A stretch of DNA of 64,000 bases from Sparassis latifolia (lineage: Eukaryota > Basidiomycota > Agaricomycetes > Polyporales > Sparassidaceae), in contig CM031558.1 in NCBI GenBank assembly GCA_018466975.1, forward strand, positions 1,674,001 through 1,738,000, given 5' to 3'. Within the stretch, counting starts at the first letter, position 1; each line of letters starts with the position of its first letter. The notes under the pieces were generated by a model. That model had not been told where the DNA came from. It did not search any database and worked only from the letters and a program-made list of their open reading frames with translations. The translations under genes and the position numbers were made by a program. Positions 50,276-61,882 of this stretch are shown here, in pieces.

Positions 50276-50912
50276 TGTTACAACGCTCCTCACTTGTGGC
50301 GCGTCTTTTCTTTTTCTTTTCCTTGTTCCCTTTACGTTACCAGACCACGTGATCCAACACGTGACTCATCGGAGTGCAACCTCCGATTCTTTATCCAGAT
50401 GTCCAGAACCCTAGTCTAGGTTACACCGATCCAACTCCGACCTTCTTCTTATCGCACATGCAAGATGTGCATGTATGCCTCATCTTTACCTCGTTCTGAT
50501 ACACGACTCGTTATCCCCATTAGTACTGATTATCTCTCACGACCTTACTCAGCTTTCCCATACATATTACTTCCTCGCTGTTACCCTGCTTAGACATCGT
50601 TTCACCTTATCTAGCCAATGAACGATCCTGCATTACTGCGTAGTACTGCGGATACCTTTTGTATAAGTAGACGACCTTGTCGAGCTGGATCCCCATCTCG
50701 ACCTGGTTACCATTAAACCAGCTTTTCACTTGCCTTTGACTGAGATCGACCGTCAGTAGCAGACAGCTACTGCGAGTCATAAGAACGAACTCTGATCGAC
50801 CTTCAGTGCGAGGACATCGCCAGAAGTGTCACTTAAACGGACTTGTGTCTTAGACTAAGACCTTGTCTCGTGACGACTCGACTAGACGCTCGTGTTTCGC
50901 TGCCGCGTAACA
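50276..50912 (+). repeat. E2 3' LTR (637 bp)
   Basis: Paired with 42,952-43,592. It ends GCGTAACA followed by the CTTCT target duplication, after which E3 pol resumes in reverse. Confidence 0.95.
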
Positions 50913-52440
50913 CTTCTGTTGCAACGTCTTCCTTCTCTCCCAACAAAATATTCACAGTGATTGAATTTCTGCTAGTGTTACAAATAATGAGGGGAGATAC
51001 AGTAAGATACGACGGTTCATGCGTTACTAGTGGCCGTCATTTCAAAAACCCAACTGGGTTCGTTCTTCATCAGTCATGTCATTGAAGACGTTTCGCACAT
51101 AGGCAATCTGTTCCTCTCTGGTTTCTTCCTTCGGTATCTCCTTCTTCTGTGCAAGGTCTTCTCGCATCTTCTTGATCCATGTAATCGTATTGGTGTCCAA
51201 CCCGGGCTGTACTGTTCTAGCACGGGTGAAACTCCCAGACTGGAAGTGAAATTGTCTGTCATTGGCCATATGACCCTTCTTTCTGCATAGGAAACATAAT
51301 CCTTCTTTCATTCTCTTCTGTTGCTCATCCGAGGATAAGCGCGAGATATTGATACGATCAACATCCATCGCGTTCGGATCCTTCGTAGAGGTCGAGTAGT
51401 AGGGACAATGGGTAGATCAGCCTTTCCCTCGTGTCGTCGTAGTGGCTCCTCGCTTGAAGATCTGGGCAGATCTCCATTGGTTGTCAAACTGCAAGGTGTA
51501 TTCGTACCACTTGTCAAGTGTCTTGGGCATGCTTTCCATCCCATATATCCTTTGTCGGAGTGGGTCGTTAAGTCCCCACTTGAAATATTCGATATTTCCG
51601 GCATCTTCAAGTTTCGCCTTCGGTACAAGCGATCGGAATTCGGCAATGTAGTCATCCACGGTACGAGTTCCTTGCTTGATGTTATGCAGCAAGGTACGAG
51701 CGGTTTCTTCAATGTTTTCATTGCCAAATGCTTTGTTTACGTCTCTAATGAACTCCGTCCAACTTCCATAAGAAAGGAAGTTGTCATCGATGAGTTTCAT
51801 TTTTATGAAACTCTGCGCCCATGATCCTGCTGTCCCTCCTTGCATGTGCGACAGCGCAAATGCAATCTTTTGATTGTTCTCCTGGTAGACATGGCTATTT
51901 CCAGCCATGTAGTCCTTGCATTGGTTTATAAATTCCCTGAGCTTCGAACGGTCTGAACCGTTGAAGATCTCGGGTTTTCTGAAACCAAGTTCCTTCTGGC
52001 TAACATGGTGATGACTTTCATCCATGATAATTGTAGCCACTGGTGGGACATTAATGGGTACGATTGGTGCAGGAGTCGGTTGTGGTATGGGATTCTGGAC
52101 AGGGGGGTTCCAAGGGGCATCTGGTCTTTCTCCTTAATAAGAGATCGGTATACCGCTGTCTGCGATATGTAGTAGTACAAGCTCTCCAACGTTATGGGGT
52201 AGAGTTGCTTTGTAGTCGCCACCTGGGTGATCAATGCGTTGATCTGGTCTAATGAATAAAGGTCGTTTGTTTAAAATGTGTACGTTTCTCTGTGCGTCCC
52301 ACTCTGCCTGAGATGGGAGGAGATCGATGTACTGCTTGAAAAGAGCAGTCGGGTTGATAAAGTTCAAATCCAGTGTGGATAAATTCTTCTGTGTGACCTA
52401 CATCTACACGTAGACTGCACACCATCCTCAACTAAGTGGG
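50913..52440 (-). pseudogene. E3 gag and first codons of pol
   Basis: Pol codons for the [11 protein letters not shown] region (50,913-51,055) are preceded by gag: [20 protein letters not shown] to the stop at 51,042, and upstream [20 protein letters not shown] to ATTTTRGKG (52,040-51,417) with a stop between them. The N-terminal block [20 protein letters not shown] runs to about 52,440. The knuckle reads [14 protein letters not shown], lacking the last Cys as in E2. The GGGTTTTTGA frameshift site is kept. The leader is interrupted by the hAT element at 52,656. Confidence 0.88.
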
Positions 52441-53094
52441 TTCGTTCATCATCGGCTAACAAGCCCGTAGAGTGTTTTCTGTCTTCAAACTGATACACCT
52501 ATTTGCTAATTGCTCGAGTGATTACCTCAGCCTCCTCAGCCTATTGGTCTCTCGGACAGACCCCTCTCCGAAGATGAGTGATCAGTCTATCCCTTCAGCT
52601 GCCTTGATTACAAAGTAATCTCAAACAGCCCTTTAGCAATTGAATCTGGATGTATCTAGGGAAGGACATGGGTTAGGGTTAGACCACGGTGTTTGCTTAA
52701 CGGGTCTGGCGGTGACGGGTACAGGTTACATGATATCAACCCTCTGTCATACCACTGACCCGAGCCACGGTTGGGCGGGTTCATACAGTTGGGCGGGTTC
52801 ATACGGTTTGGCAGGTTTGTGGCGGGTTATCTTCTCAGGTATGCATGTCATGTTTGCATCATCTACAAACACACTTTGCTATGTCACACTTTTGGCAATT
52901 GTTATGTACAAGTGCCTTTCTTGTGTCCACTGCACGCTTTGCTACCTCGGTTTTGGTGACTTATGGTTACGATTGCCCTTGCATCATAGTTACTGCCTCT
53001 TTCACCTATTGCTTTGATGCTTACCAGTGCTTTCGTTCTCTGGTATGTGCTTTGATTTCTTCTTCCCCATGCCATTGAGCCTGCCACCCTGAGG

Positions 53095-53102
53095 TATATA
53101 AA
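53095..53102 (+). promoter_or_regulatory. TATA box of the hAT transposase gene
   Basis: TATATAAA stands about 109 bases upstream of the first ATG (53,204), in a pyrimidine-rich leader, consistent with a fungal core promoter. Confidence 0.5.
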
Positions 53103-53203
53103 GCCCCATGCTACCCCATTTATAATCCCAATTGTCCTGTTCCTCCAACTCTCACATACATAACCTACTCTATCTGAACACAAATTCCACTTCCATCTCA
53201 ACC

Positions 53204-56200
53204 ATGGGCTCTAAGAAAAAGCCTCGTGCATCAGCAAGCCGAGCATCGGTCGCCTCAGCGGCCTCTTTGGTATCGCAAAAGGTGTCCAAGGTCACAAAGT
53301 CAGTCAAGGCTGGTGCAAAAGCACTCATGCGCCTCTCAAGAAGGCTCGCTCTGCTCTTTCGAAGAGCGGAGTGAGCCTTCAATCTCACTCGTCATCTAGT
53401 GCAATGTCGATCAATGAGACCTCAAGCAAGCCTGTGTCCCTTATCGACATTGACCTAGATGATGCCACTGAAGCGGCATCATCCCAGGTGGCTAACGATG
53501 AAGACTCGCCTGAAGCAGAACTTGGTATGCTCTCGCATTCTTATTATCTTCCAAGTCATGCTCACCTATTCGAAGCTCGTCTGCAAGCTTCATGGCGCTC
53601 CCCGGTCTACTCCTTCTTCAAACTTGCAGAGGTCTCAATTGACTATGACGACGAAGGCAGGAAGTACCACTTCTTCCCCTGTGCTGCTCGGCAGTGCAAG
53701 AACAAGTACAAAGGTGTGCGTCACTACCAAGATTCCAAGGACAAGTCTTCAACATCAAACTTGAAGACTCATGCTACGAAGTGCTTTGGCACAGCAGCAG
53801 TGGCAGCTGCTATTCAAGGGAAGTCCGATACAGGCAAGGATGGGTCGATCTTTGCTGCCTTTGCACGTCGAGGTCAGTGTCCCGTTACAGTCTCACATCG
53901 CAACCACAGCAATGCCAAAGTCTGGTGCATCACACTAATATGCCCATTTATTTGTACTCATGATGCTGCAGGGCTCACCTTGTCAAGTGGCTCATGGAGA
54001 GCAATCGTCCAAGCACTATTGTGGAGGATCGCGAGTTTGTTGAACTCATAATGGCAGGTCATCCAAATCTTGATATTCCTTCTCACAGGACTGTGTCGCA
54101 TGACATACATGCATCGTTTGATCGGTGTCGGGCATGGATTAAAAAGCTGCTAAAGATGCATTTCATACGAATTATTTTGCTCTTTGTGCACTGACTTGTA
54201 CTTGCAGGAGCATCCGGGTAGACTTAATTTCGCAATCGATGCCTGGACTTCGCCGAATCATCGTGCGTTCGTGGCCTGGACAGTCTATCTGGAATATGAA
54301 GGCCGCCTGCTGTCGTTTGTGTTAGATATCATCGAAGTTCCTGAAGTACGTTCCTCGGCTGTATTCACATATTATCGTACTGACTCTGGGCACTGTAGTC
54401 TCACATGAGGGATGCTCTCGGAAAGGCTTTTCATAATATGCTGATTGACCTGGGCATCGAAGACAGAGTGAGTCTTTCTGTTATGAATGTGTCTCACCCA
54501 CTTCTCGGGAACTCATCACACTCCAGATACTTGCTTTTACCAGGGACAATGCGACATCAAATGACACTCAGTCCAGCAAGCTCGATGAGCTGCCAAATTC
54601 CTTTGAGGAAGCTAATCGGGTACAGTGCTTCAATCATACCCTCAATCTTATGGTCAAATCAATTTTAAAGCTGTTCAATCACAAGACGAAGGACCAAGGG
54701 GCTTCTAGTGAGCCAAGCGATGAAAACGATGACGATGAACTGCCAGATCTCTTGTCAGACTCGGACGACAGTGACGATGATGGTGATGATGAAGGGGAGT
54801 CATGGGACCTCAGCAACTTGGACGATCCTGAAGAAGTGGATGAACTGGAGGAGCTCGATGTTGCTGAGAAGAGTATACTTCTTGCAGACACTGCTGCAGT
54901 GCGATCAACATTGGTAAAGGTAAGTGCCTGTCTTCGATGTATAAGATTGTGTGTTTACCCTGTATTGGACGGCTCCGGGGTCTCGCTTATGCAATTGTAC
55001 ACTCTACGACCATCACACTACCCGCGTGGTATAGAGCGTGCAAGGCTCACGGAGTCCCGAGCTGCCTCATCCCTCGCGATGTTGTTACGCGATGGAACTT
55101 CACCCACACTATGATCGTGTTTGCACTCAAATACCGTCATCCTATCGATGATATCATGGGCAACAAGGCACTCAAACTACGCAAGTATGAGCTTGACAAC
55201 AATGACTGGAGGATCCTGGAAGACCTCATTCACGTCTTAGAGGTGTGCTGATGCTTCGTAATCTTGGCATTCACATGTACTAAGTAGTATTGTAGAAATT
55301 CAAAAAAGCGACATTGTTTTACTCACAAGATGCCGTCGTAACCATCGCCAATGTTATACCAAGTATGGATACCATCAACGAAATGCTTAAACCCGGGATA
55401 GGTTCACGAACATACCATCCTGCAATTCAGGCCGCTGTGAAGCTCGGAAAGGCGACCATGAACAGGTATTATTCGAAGACTGACCTTTCGAATGTTTACA
55501 GGATCGCCATGGGTATGCTTCTCATCCACGACTTGACCTGTGCCAGCTAACATATTCGTGATAGTGCTCCACCCAGGCCTTAAGTTAGAATACTTCCGTC
55601 AGCATGCATGAGAGGCCAATTGGATTGAGGAAGCAAAATGGCTGACACACGAAGAATACCACAAGCATTATGAGAAGAACACTGATGGCGCACAAGACGA
55701 CACTCACAATGAAGCTGTGGTAAGCCCGTCTTTCTTCTGCATTAATCTGCGAGCTCAACGTACTTCATCCAGGCTTCTGACGACAAATTTGGTGATTTCG
55801 CTAACATTTCAGTCGCCATGAAGCCTCTGCGAAATGAACTAGAAGAATACCTTGCAGCTCCTCGAGAAGGTCAGGATCCACTGCGATGGTGGTGGGATTC
55901 TCGGAAGGCTTACCCGCACCTTCATCGCATGGCTCTCGATTATCTCTCTGTACCTGGTGAGTCTTTCTCTGTCTCAATATCATGGAGATGATACTCATTC
56001 CAATGTATAGCTACCTCCACCGTGGTTGAACACGTGTTCTCGCAAGGATGACAATTGCTACATTTCACTCGGAACAGACTTTCTCCAAAATCCATTCACG
56101 CTGCGCTTTGCCTTGGCTCTTGGGGTAGATCAGAGTTACTGCATATCACTGATCTTATAGCTGCAGTGAACATGAAGAAGTGCAAGTGGGCTGTTGTAGA

Positions 56201-56226
56201 AGAGGAGGTGGACGAGCAGGCATAGT
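53204..56226 (+). pseudogene. hAT-family transposase (BED zinc finger), decayed
   Basis: ATG at 53,204 (MGSKKKPRASASRAS) with a frame change near 53,325, or ATG at 53,404 (MSINETSS). Exon 1 carries a BED-type finger (YHFFPCAARQCKNKYKG, then SSTSNLKTHATKCFG). Further exons, joined by short introns, give LVKWLMESNRPSTIVEDREF, LNFAIDAWTSPNHRAFVAWT, FTRDNATSNDTQ, NRVQCFNHTLNLMVKSI, an acidic loop, PRDVVTRWNFTHTM, and the C-terminal dimerisation region DPLRWWWDSRKAYPHLHRMA with STVVEHVFSQG and LHFTRNRLSP. These are the hAT blocks in order, with the catalytic D, D and E region. TGA codons at 55,609-55,611 and 56,049-56,051 disrupt it. It ends at 56,226. Confidence 0.88.
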
Positions 56227-56697
56227 AGCTCACAGATGCGGATTGTTAGATTTTATTGTAGATGAAGAATAGTATATTACTGCAGCCAATACATTTGGAA
56301 GTATTGTGGTTATTTCAACGGCACGCCAGTTTATATGTTACTTGGGCCCGCGAGTTGTGGCGCTAAGATCTCTTCTCCACTTGGCTCTCACTTTGGCATT
56401 GCAATGTTCAAGCAGGATTGTGCCTCAAACACTAAGCTATGAACACACTCGCCACGCCACTCATCCCATTGGCACGGCAAACTGCTTCCGCCGTCTTACA
56501 AGACTCAGCTGGCTTCCGAGGCATCGCTCAATGGAGCAAGGACACTGGGCACTTCTCCAAAAAACTCGTCATCTGTTGCTACCCAAAAGCCAACACCTGC
56601 GTCAACTACTCTCGCTCTTACCTAGGGTATCCTCTCCGCTCAGCGATCCTCCACACTCTACTCTCCGCATTCTTTACGCCACACTCTTCTAGCTGCT

Positions 56698-58398
56698 ATG
56701 GTCGCTGTTACCGAGCCCACTGCTCCAGCCTGCTCACCACCAGCTGTCGGCACCTGCATCCACAATGGCACCCTCGAACTCGTAGAAATACTCGGCTACG
56801 GAGGTTATGGTGTCGTCTATTGCACGGTCGATATTTTCTCGCCAGATACCTCACAGGGCACACCGAAGATGATCAAGATTGAGGAGGTGTTTGAGCTCGA
56901 GGAGTTCAACAAGATTTTCATGGGCAAGGGCAGGCTCATCCAGCCCACACCGGAGAACAAGCCGAAGAGCACCGTGACCATCATGGACTTCGAACGTACC
57001 CTGGTGCATCTCGCTTTCGCGTCGCTCTCTCACGCACGCGTATACTTGCTGGTACTCTTGCAGGTACAGGTGCTGTTCAGCAATGAGCTCAAGGCACTCA
57101 AGGGCAACCGCTCGGTCAAGTGGCCTCATTCCCGGAAGCGCAACGCTGAGCGTCAGTGCCAGCTGCACTTGCACGAGATAATGCTGCATCAGCTCACATC
57201 CGCCTATCCAAATGTCGTCACGCTCCACTGCATCATCGAAGACTTCAATTACACTTATCTTGTCATGGACTACTGCCCTGACGGCAACCTCTTCACCCAG
57301 ATTCTGCACAATCACCGATTTCAGGCTGGCCACGACAGAGAAGATGAGCACCGAGTTCTGCACGGGCCAGCCCATGTCGACACTCCCAGCTCTCCAATGA
57401 GCAGAATAGGCCCACGAAGCTCGTCCGGGAGAGGTGCGCTAGCCTCCTCACCATACATTTCGAATTGTGTGTGGACTCACTGTTGACTGCACGCACAATG
57501 CGCGTATTGTCCGCGGTACGCTTGTCTATCTACCACGTCGTTTTTTGTTTCCTGCCCTGGCCAGGTGTGCACAAACCTTCCGAACCTCCCCCTTCGCGCC
57601 GGCTTGCCCAACGCAGGAGATTCACATGCGCTCGTTCCGCCGCAAACCAAAATGGCTCGCGTGTCTGGCGCACCGCGAAGTGCTCGACATTCACGTGTGG
57701 AAATCGCTGTGTTCTTCCTTCCCCCGGACATGCGGATGCTCAGACAATGGAAGAGCAGGCAATGCACCCACAGCAGGATGCTCGCATCAAAATCTGCGGC
57801 TTGGTCAGTTCGCCGCACCCAGGACCCGATGTACTTCCTCCTCACCCTGCTCCCCATCTCTGAGGAGATGAACCTCCTGCTCTCTCGGATACTTGATGTC
57901 GACTGGTGATGCCGGATCACGCTGCGGGAGATGCATCTGTCGATCGTGGTTATTGATCACTTTTATTCGCCCGACGTCCTGCATGGTGCACTGTCCGTGG
58001 GAGGTGGGCATCCAGGTCGATACGGACAGCGAGTCATCGGAGGAGGAGGAGGAGCTGGAGCTGGAGCCAGAACCGAAGGAGCTGCCAGAGGCACAGGACG
58101 AGTCAACGTGGAGCAATGATTCGGAGTCAGACATGGCGTTCGCGACACAGTCAGTGACGGACAAGTCGTCTTGGGCGTATTTGGAGTCATACGCGAAGCG
58201 CGACTGCACGCTGCGGTCCATGTCACCTCGCCAGATTCCCGCTCTTCACGATGATGAAGTTGTTTGAGATGATGAACACCCCCAGCGCTGCATCTCCGTA
58301 TTTGATCCTGTCATCTTCGCCGTCAATACCGTCGCTCCCTGTTACCCCTGAAGGCGGCGAGAGTCTGCAGCTGGAAGAGTCGCAATGACTGAAGGCCC
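56698..58398 (+). pseudogene. Ser/Thr protein kinase gene remnant inside the hAT element
   Basis: ATG at 56,698. The glycine loop is clear (ELVEILGYGGYGVVYCTVDI). Later come LHEIMLHQLTSAYPNVVTLH, EDFNYTYLVMDYCPDGNLF, then TDFRLATTEKMSTEFCTG (near 57,310) where DFGLATTE would be expected. The C-terminal lobe continues near 57,830 (LLPISEEMNLLLSRILDVDW), followed by an acidic segment (QVDTDSESSEEEEELELEPE) and a tail ending SLPVTPEGGESLQLEESQ at about 58,398. The HRDLKPEN catalytic loop is missing between the hinge and DFG, DFG is DFR, and frames change, so it is dead. It resembles fungal Ran1/Pat1-type kinases; the exact subfamily is uncertain. It shares strand with the transposase and lies within the hAT ends. 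Confidence 0.72.
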
Positions 58399-59067
58399 TC
58401 ACGCTCTGCAAGCACTCTATTCATCTTTGTCTTCATGACTTACAACGATTCGTGCAGTGTGCACAGCATCCGCACTTGGCCAACACTCCATGCCATCCCA
58501 GATGTCGATCCTGCACTGGCACTTTTCTCAGAAGAGCTTATCCCTTGCACGCAGGATTCGTCAAGTCTGTATATTCCTGGTTACTGGATCGTGTGTTCTG
58601 CACCAGGGTGGAAGATGATGCCGGAAGATGATTTACTTCCTGTGCAGCGGCAGTGCAAGTCCAGCAGTCTCACAGCCGTGGCTTTCTCGACCAATGTTGT
58701 TGACCGGCCAATTCTATTGTCATCTATGATCACAAGTGACCCGCTGACATCTCCATCTTGCATTATGCCATAATATATATTTGAATTCCCTGTATATAAC
58801 AATTTTCTAGTATTGGACCCGTGGTGCAGCCCGCGGTAATGAAACCCGCGGTGACTTGGACAACTCGCCGGTGTATGCCCGCGGGTCTAAACCCTTACCC
58901 GCACGAGGGTCGGTGTTGCGGGTGGTGGGTGCGGTGTCACTGGTGTGACCCGCAGTGTGACCCGTGTCCATCTCTAGATGTATCGTTCAGTCTTCAAGGT
59001 TCGGTCCGGTCGGTAGTTCATCGTTAGACTTTGGGAAGTCACAGAGAGTAATAAGATCTCGACCTAA

Positions 59068-59704
59068 TGTTACACGGCAGCGAAACACGAGTGTCAAGTC
59101 AAGTCGTCACGAGATGAGGTCTTAGTCTAAGACACAAGTCCATTCAAGAGACACTTCTGGCGATGTCCTCGCACTGAAGGTCGATTAGAGTTCATTCTTA
59201 TGACTCGCCAGTAGCTGTCTGCTACTAACGGTCGATCTCAGTCAAAGGCAAGTGAAAAGCTGGTTTAATGGTAACCAGGTCGAGATGGGGATCCAGCTCG
59301 ACGAGGTCGTCTACTTATACAAAAGGTATCCGCAGTACTACGCAGTAATACAGGATCATTCATTTGCTAGATAAGGTGAAACGATGTCTGGGCAAGGTAA
59401 CAGTGAGGAAGTAATATGTATGGGAAAGCTGAGTAAGATCGTGAGAGATAATCAGTACTAATGGGGATAACAAGTCGCGTATCAGAACGAGGTAAAGATG
59501 AGGCATACATACACGTCTTGTATGTGTGATAGGAAGAAGGTCCGGAGTTGGATCCGGTGTAACCCTATACTAGGGGTTCTGAACATCTGGATAGGGAATC
59601 GGAGGTTACGCTCCGATGAGTCACCTGGTGGATCACGTGGTCTGGTAAAGTAAAGGGAACAAAGAAAAGAAAAAGATGTGCCATAACTGAGGAGCGTTGT
59701 AACA
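59068..59704 (-). repeat. E3 5' LTR (637 bp)
   Basis: Partner of 20,281-20,916. The E3 leader (TTAGGTCGAGATCTTATTAC in element orientation) lies at 59,067-58,985 and is identical in kind to the E2 leader at 43,593. Confidence 0.92.
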
Positions 59705-60112
59705 CACATCTTCAACTGGAATAACAAGTCCATCAAGGAGGTCAAGGAGCAAGGGCGCAACATGCTCGGGGCATCCAAGTACTGCACAAGCAAACCGCTC
59801 ACGGGGCAGGCCACATGGGATTTTGTCGCTCCTGCTGAACCCACTGTACATGTTCGGCCCGGTCTTGCACGCCATCGGAGAGCACGAGCAACTCAACTCA
59901 TTCATGCACGAGTAGTTCTTTACCATGTTTAAAGGTGCGAAAGATAATGCTGCACTCAGTACTGGATGCGTATGACGCGCGACACGCTGCTTCTGAAAGG
60001 CTGATGTGACTGTTACGCTATAGCTCAGGCTGGATTAATGTGCGTGACCTGGCAGATGCACACGCGCTTGCACTGGTGGAGGCAGAAGCTGGTGGTGACA
60101 TCTTTCACTGGT
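59705..60112 (+). pseudogene. NADPH-dependent reductase, 3' half
   Basis: Directly after the E3 LTR the frame reads FNWNNKSIKEVKEQGRN, MLGASKYCTSKPLTGQATWD (the YxxxK catalytic pair appears as Y-x3-K, Y and K retained), NPLYMFGPVLHAIGEHEQLN, MFKGAKDN and SGWINVRDLADAHALALVEA, and fades after EAGG. These are the blocks that follow ALKYG in the family, so it completes the gene begun at 19,858. It has internal stops and frame changes, and lacks about 20 residues around the catalytic Ser segment. Confidence 0.8.
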
Positions 60113-61882
60113 CACATTGTTTTGCTTGTATCTAGTCTGTCTGAGGTAGTATTTAGTCAATACTTACATGTTGTTAGTTCTGTCCATGTGTAATTCAACT
60201 GAGACCTGAATGTGGCGGTGTTGTCAGGCTTTGCTACTTTGAGCAATTGGACTGCACTTGGCAAGTATTGGGATACTTAGCTGGTCTGGTGTGTAAGACC
60301 TTCAAGGTGAAGCTAAGAGGCCAAGACAAGCCAAGGTGTTTCCAAGATGTTGAAGTCAGCCAAGACATGTGACATTTTGCTGATGTAGCCAATGTATCAC
60401 TTTATCACTACGAAAGATTGCATAGTGAAAGATATGCTCAAGGCTCGGTAACCCATCTTGGGGGTAGATATACAAGGCTACGCAGCCTAGCCTAGATCCC
60501 AGTTATACCGCATGTCCTTGGGGGTATCTTGCACCCAGATATACTGGCAAAAATGCAGTGATTAGTCTTGCATGCCAGTGTTGCGAGTACCGCCACATCG
60601 GCAGCCAGTAGAGTTTAAATTCTCCACATATGAGCTACTTAATATCGGCCAGGGTAGAGAGATAGAGAGAATGTTGCTCACTCCACCGGCATTGTCAAGG
60701 ATATTCTCTAGTAGGCCAAGGACGGTGTAAGCAATTTCCGAAATTCATGTTTGGCATGCATTGACATCATCTTGGACCCTGTCTTAGGCTACATGCTATC
60801 TCTATTAAGGATGAGAACACTGGAAAGACTACGGATAACTAGGTATACCGTTTTATCTTACTGTGCATTTAAACTCATTGGCGCATATCGGTCATGGTGT
60901 AGTAGATGAATATTGTCAAGACGCTTTGAGCTGATTGTTCTATAGTATTGTATGTTTTGCAAATTGGTTGCAATGAAGCTTTGACATCTTGAAATTGTCG
61001 CCTTGGTCAATTGTACAGCAATATGGCCATCGTGCACTTTGAGTAGTCTCCCAAAGGCAGTTGTAGCCACTCTGCTTCAACCTTCGTGCCTCAGATATCC
61101 GTGTCTGACATCTGCTATCTATGGGGGGGTGGGGGGGTCTTACTAAGAGGTCCATTGTGGGTAGTGATTGCACATCATGTGCTCCCACGACGTGTCCGTA
61201 ACTCGCATCGAGCACATCGCATTTCTGTTCCTTCAATGTCTCCCTTCACCTGGATGGCCCGTATGTAGCTCCGACGGTCGAAAATATGTTTACAATGTAA
61301 GGCCTGATGTCTGGGCATGCGATACCCAAATCACACATTGATAATGTGTGATATTGCAACATATACAATGTTCACAAATGGCTATGTTACCATATAACAT
61401 TCGGTCCGAAAATTTTAGGTCTCGCTCGCATGTCCGCGGAAGAAATTCTGATCGACATTATGCCTTTCAGGGCAGACAACAGATTAAATATCGAACTAGT
61501 ATAAGGGCGACACAAAGTTACAATGTATGATCATTTGACATTTGACATTAGAGTCTATATATGAGGTGAGATGTCAGGGCCTCACACCCTTGACCTAATA
61601 TTCAAACTGTAAGGAGGTCGGACACTCATAGCGCCGCTTAAGCGGCTTGACGAGTGGCACACTCGATGGCCGCTTAGTGGTCATTGATCACCAAGTGTAC
61701 CGCTTCAGCGGCTTTTCAACTGGTCGTGGAGATTGCACAAGCACAAGCACAAGTTCGATCAAAGGAAGTACATTAACTGTATATAATGAGAAAGCGCAAA
61801 CGACAGGACATTGACAAACAGCGCAGGATGCAACGATTTAGGGGCAAGGGACAGGAACAGCACGAAATTACGAGGAAACCAC
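60113..61882. other. Gene-poor stretch with small palindromes
   Basis: No supportable ORF. A cluster of GCCGCTTAAGCGGC-like palindromes (GCCGCTTAAGCGGC, GGCCGCTTAG, ACCGCTTCAGCGGC) lies at 61,630-61,720. A poly-G interruption is at 61,120-61,140. Confidence 0.45.

Larger units (their letters stand above)
42952..50912 (+). mobile_element. E2: complete Ty3 chromovirus with three ORFs after pol, 7,961 bp
   Basis: Full-length element with a perfect 5-bp target duplication (CTTCT), inserted head-to-head into its own relative E3. Layout: LTR, leader (about 350 bases, no ORF), gag, pol in the -1 frame, small ORF-a (49,146-49,322), small ORF-b (49,309-49,458), ORF3 (49,485-50,228), purine-rich tract GACGGGAGCTGA, LTR. 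CpG is well preserved compared with E3. Two lesions were seen: 27 bases missing in RT and one TGA in ORF3. Confidence 0.95.
52657..58976 (+). mobile_element. hAT transposon, 6.3 kb, with captured kinase gene
   Basis: Perfect 8-bp target duplication GATGTATC (52,649-52,656 and 58,977-58,984). Terminal inverted repeats TAGGGAAGGACATGGGT and TAGAGATGGACACGGGT match at 14 of 17 positions. GGGTTCATAC/CGCGGGT-type subterminal repeats lie at both ends (52,660-52,830; 58,815-58,970). It contains a BED/hAT transposase gene and, downstream on the same strand, a decayed protein kinase gene. It interrupts the leader of E3. Confidence 0.92.

Noticed and set aside
52668..52686. TTAGGG-like telomeric motif
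   Set aside because: Only GGGTTAGGGTTAG within the hAT terminal region; no array and clearly inside an element.
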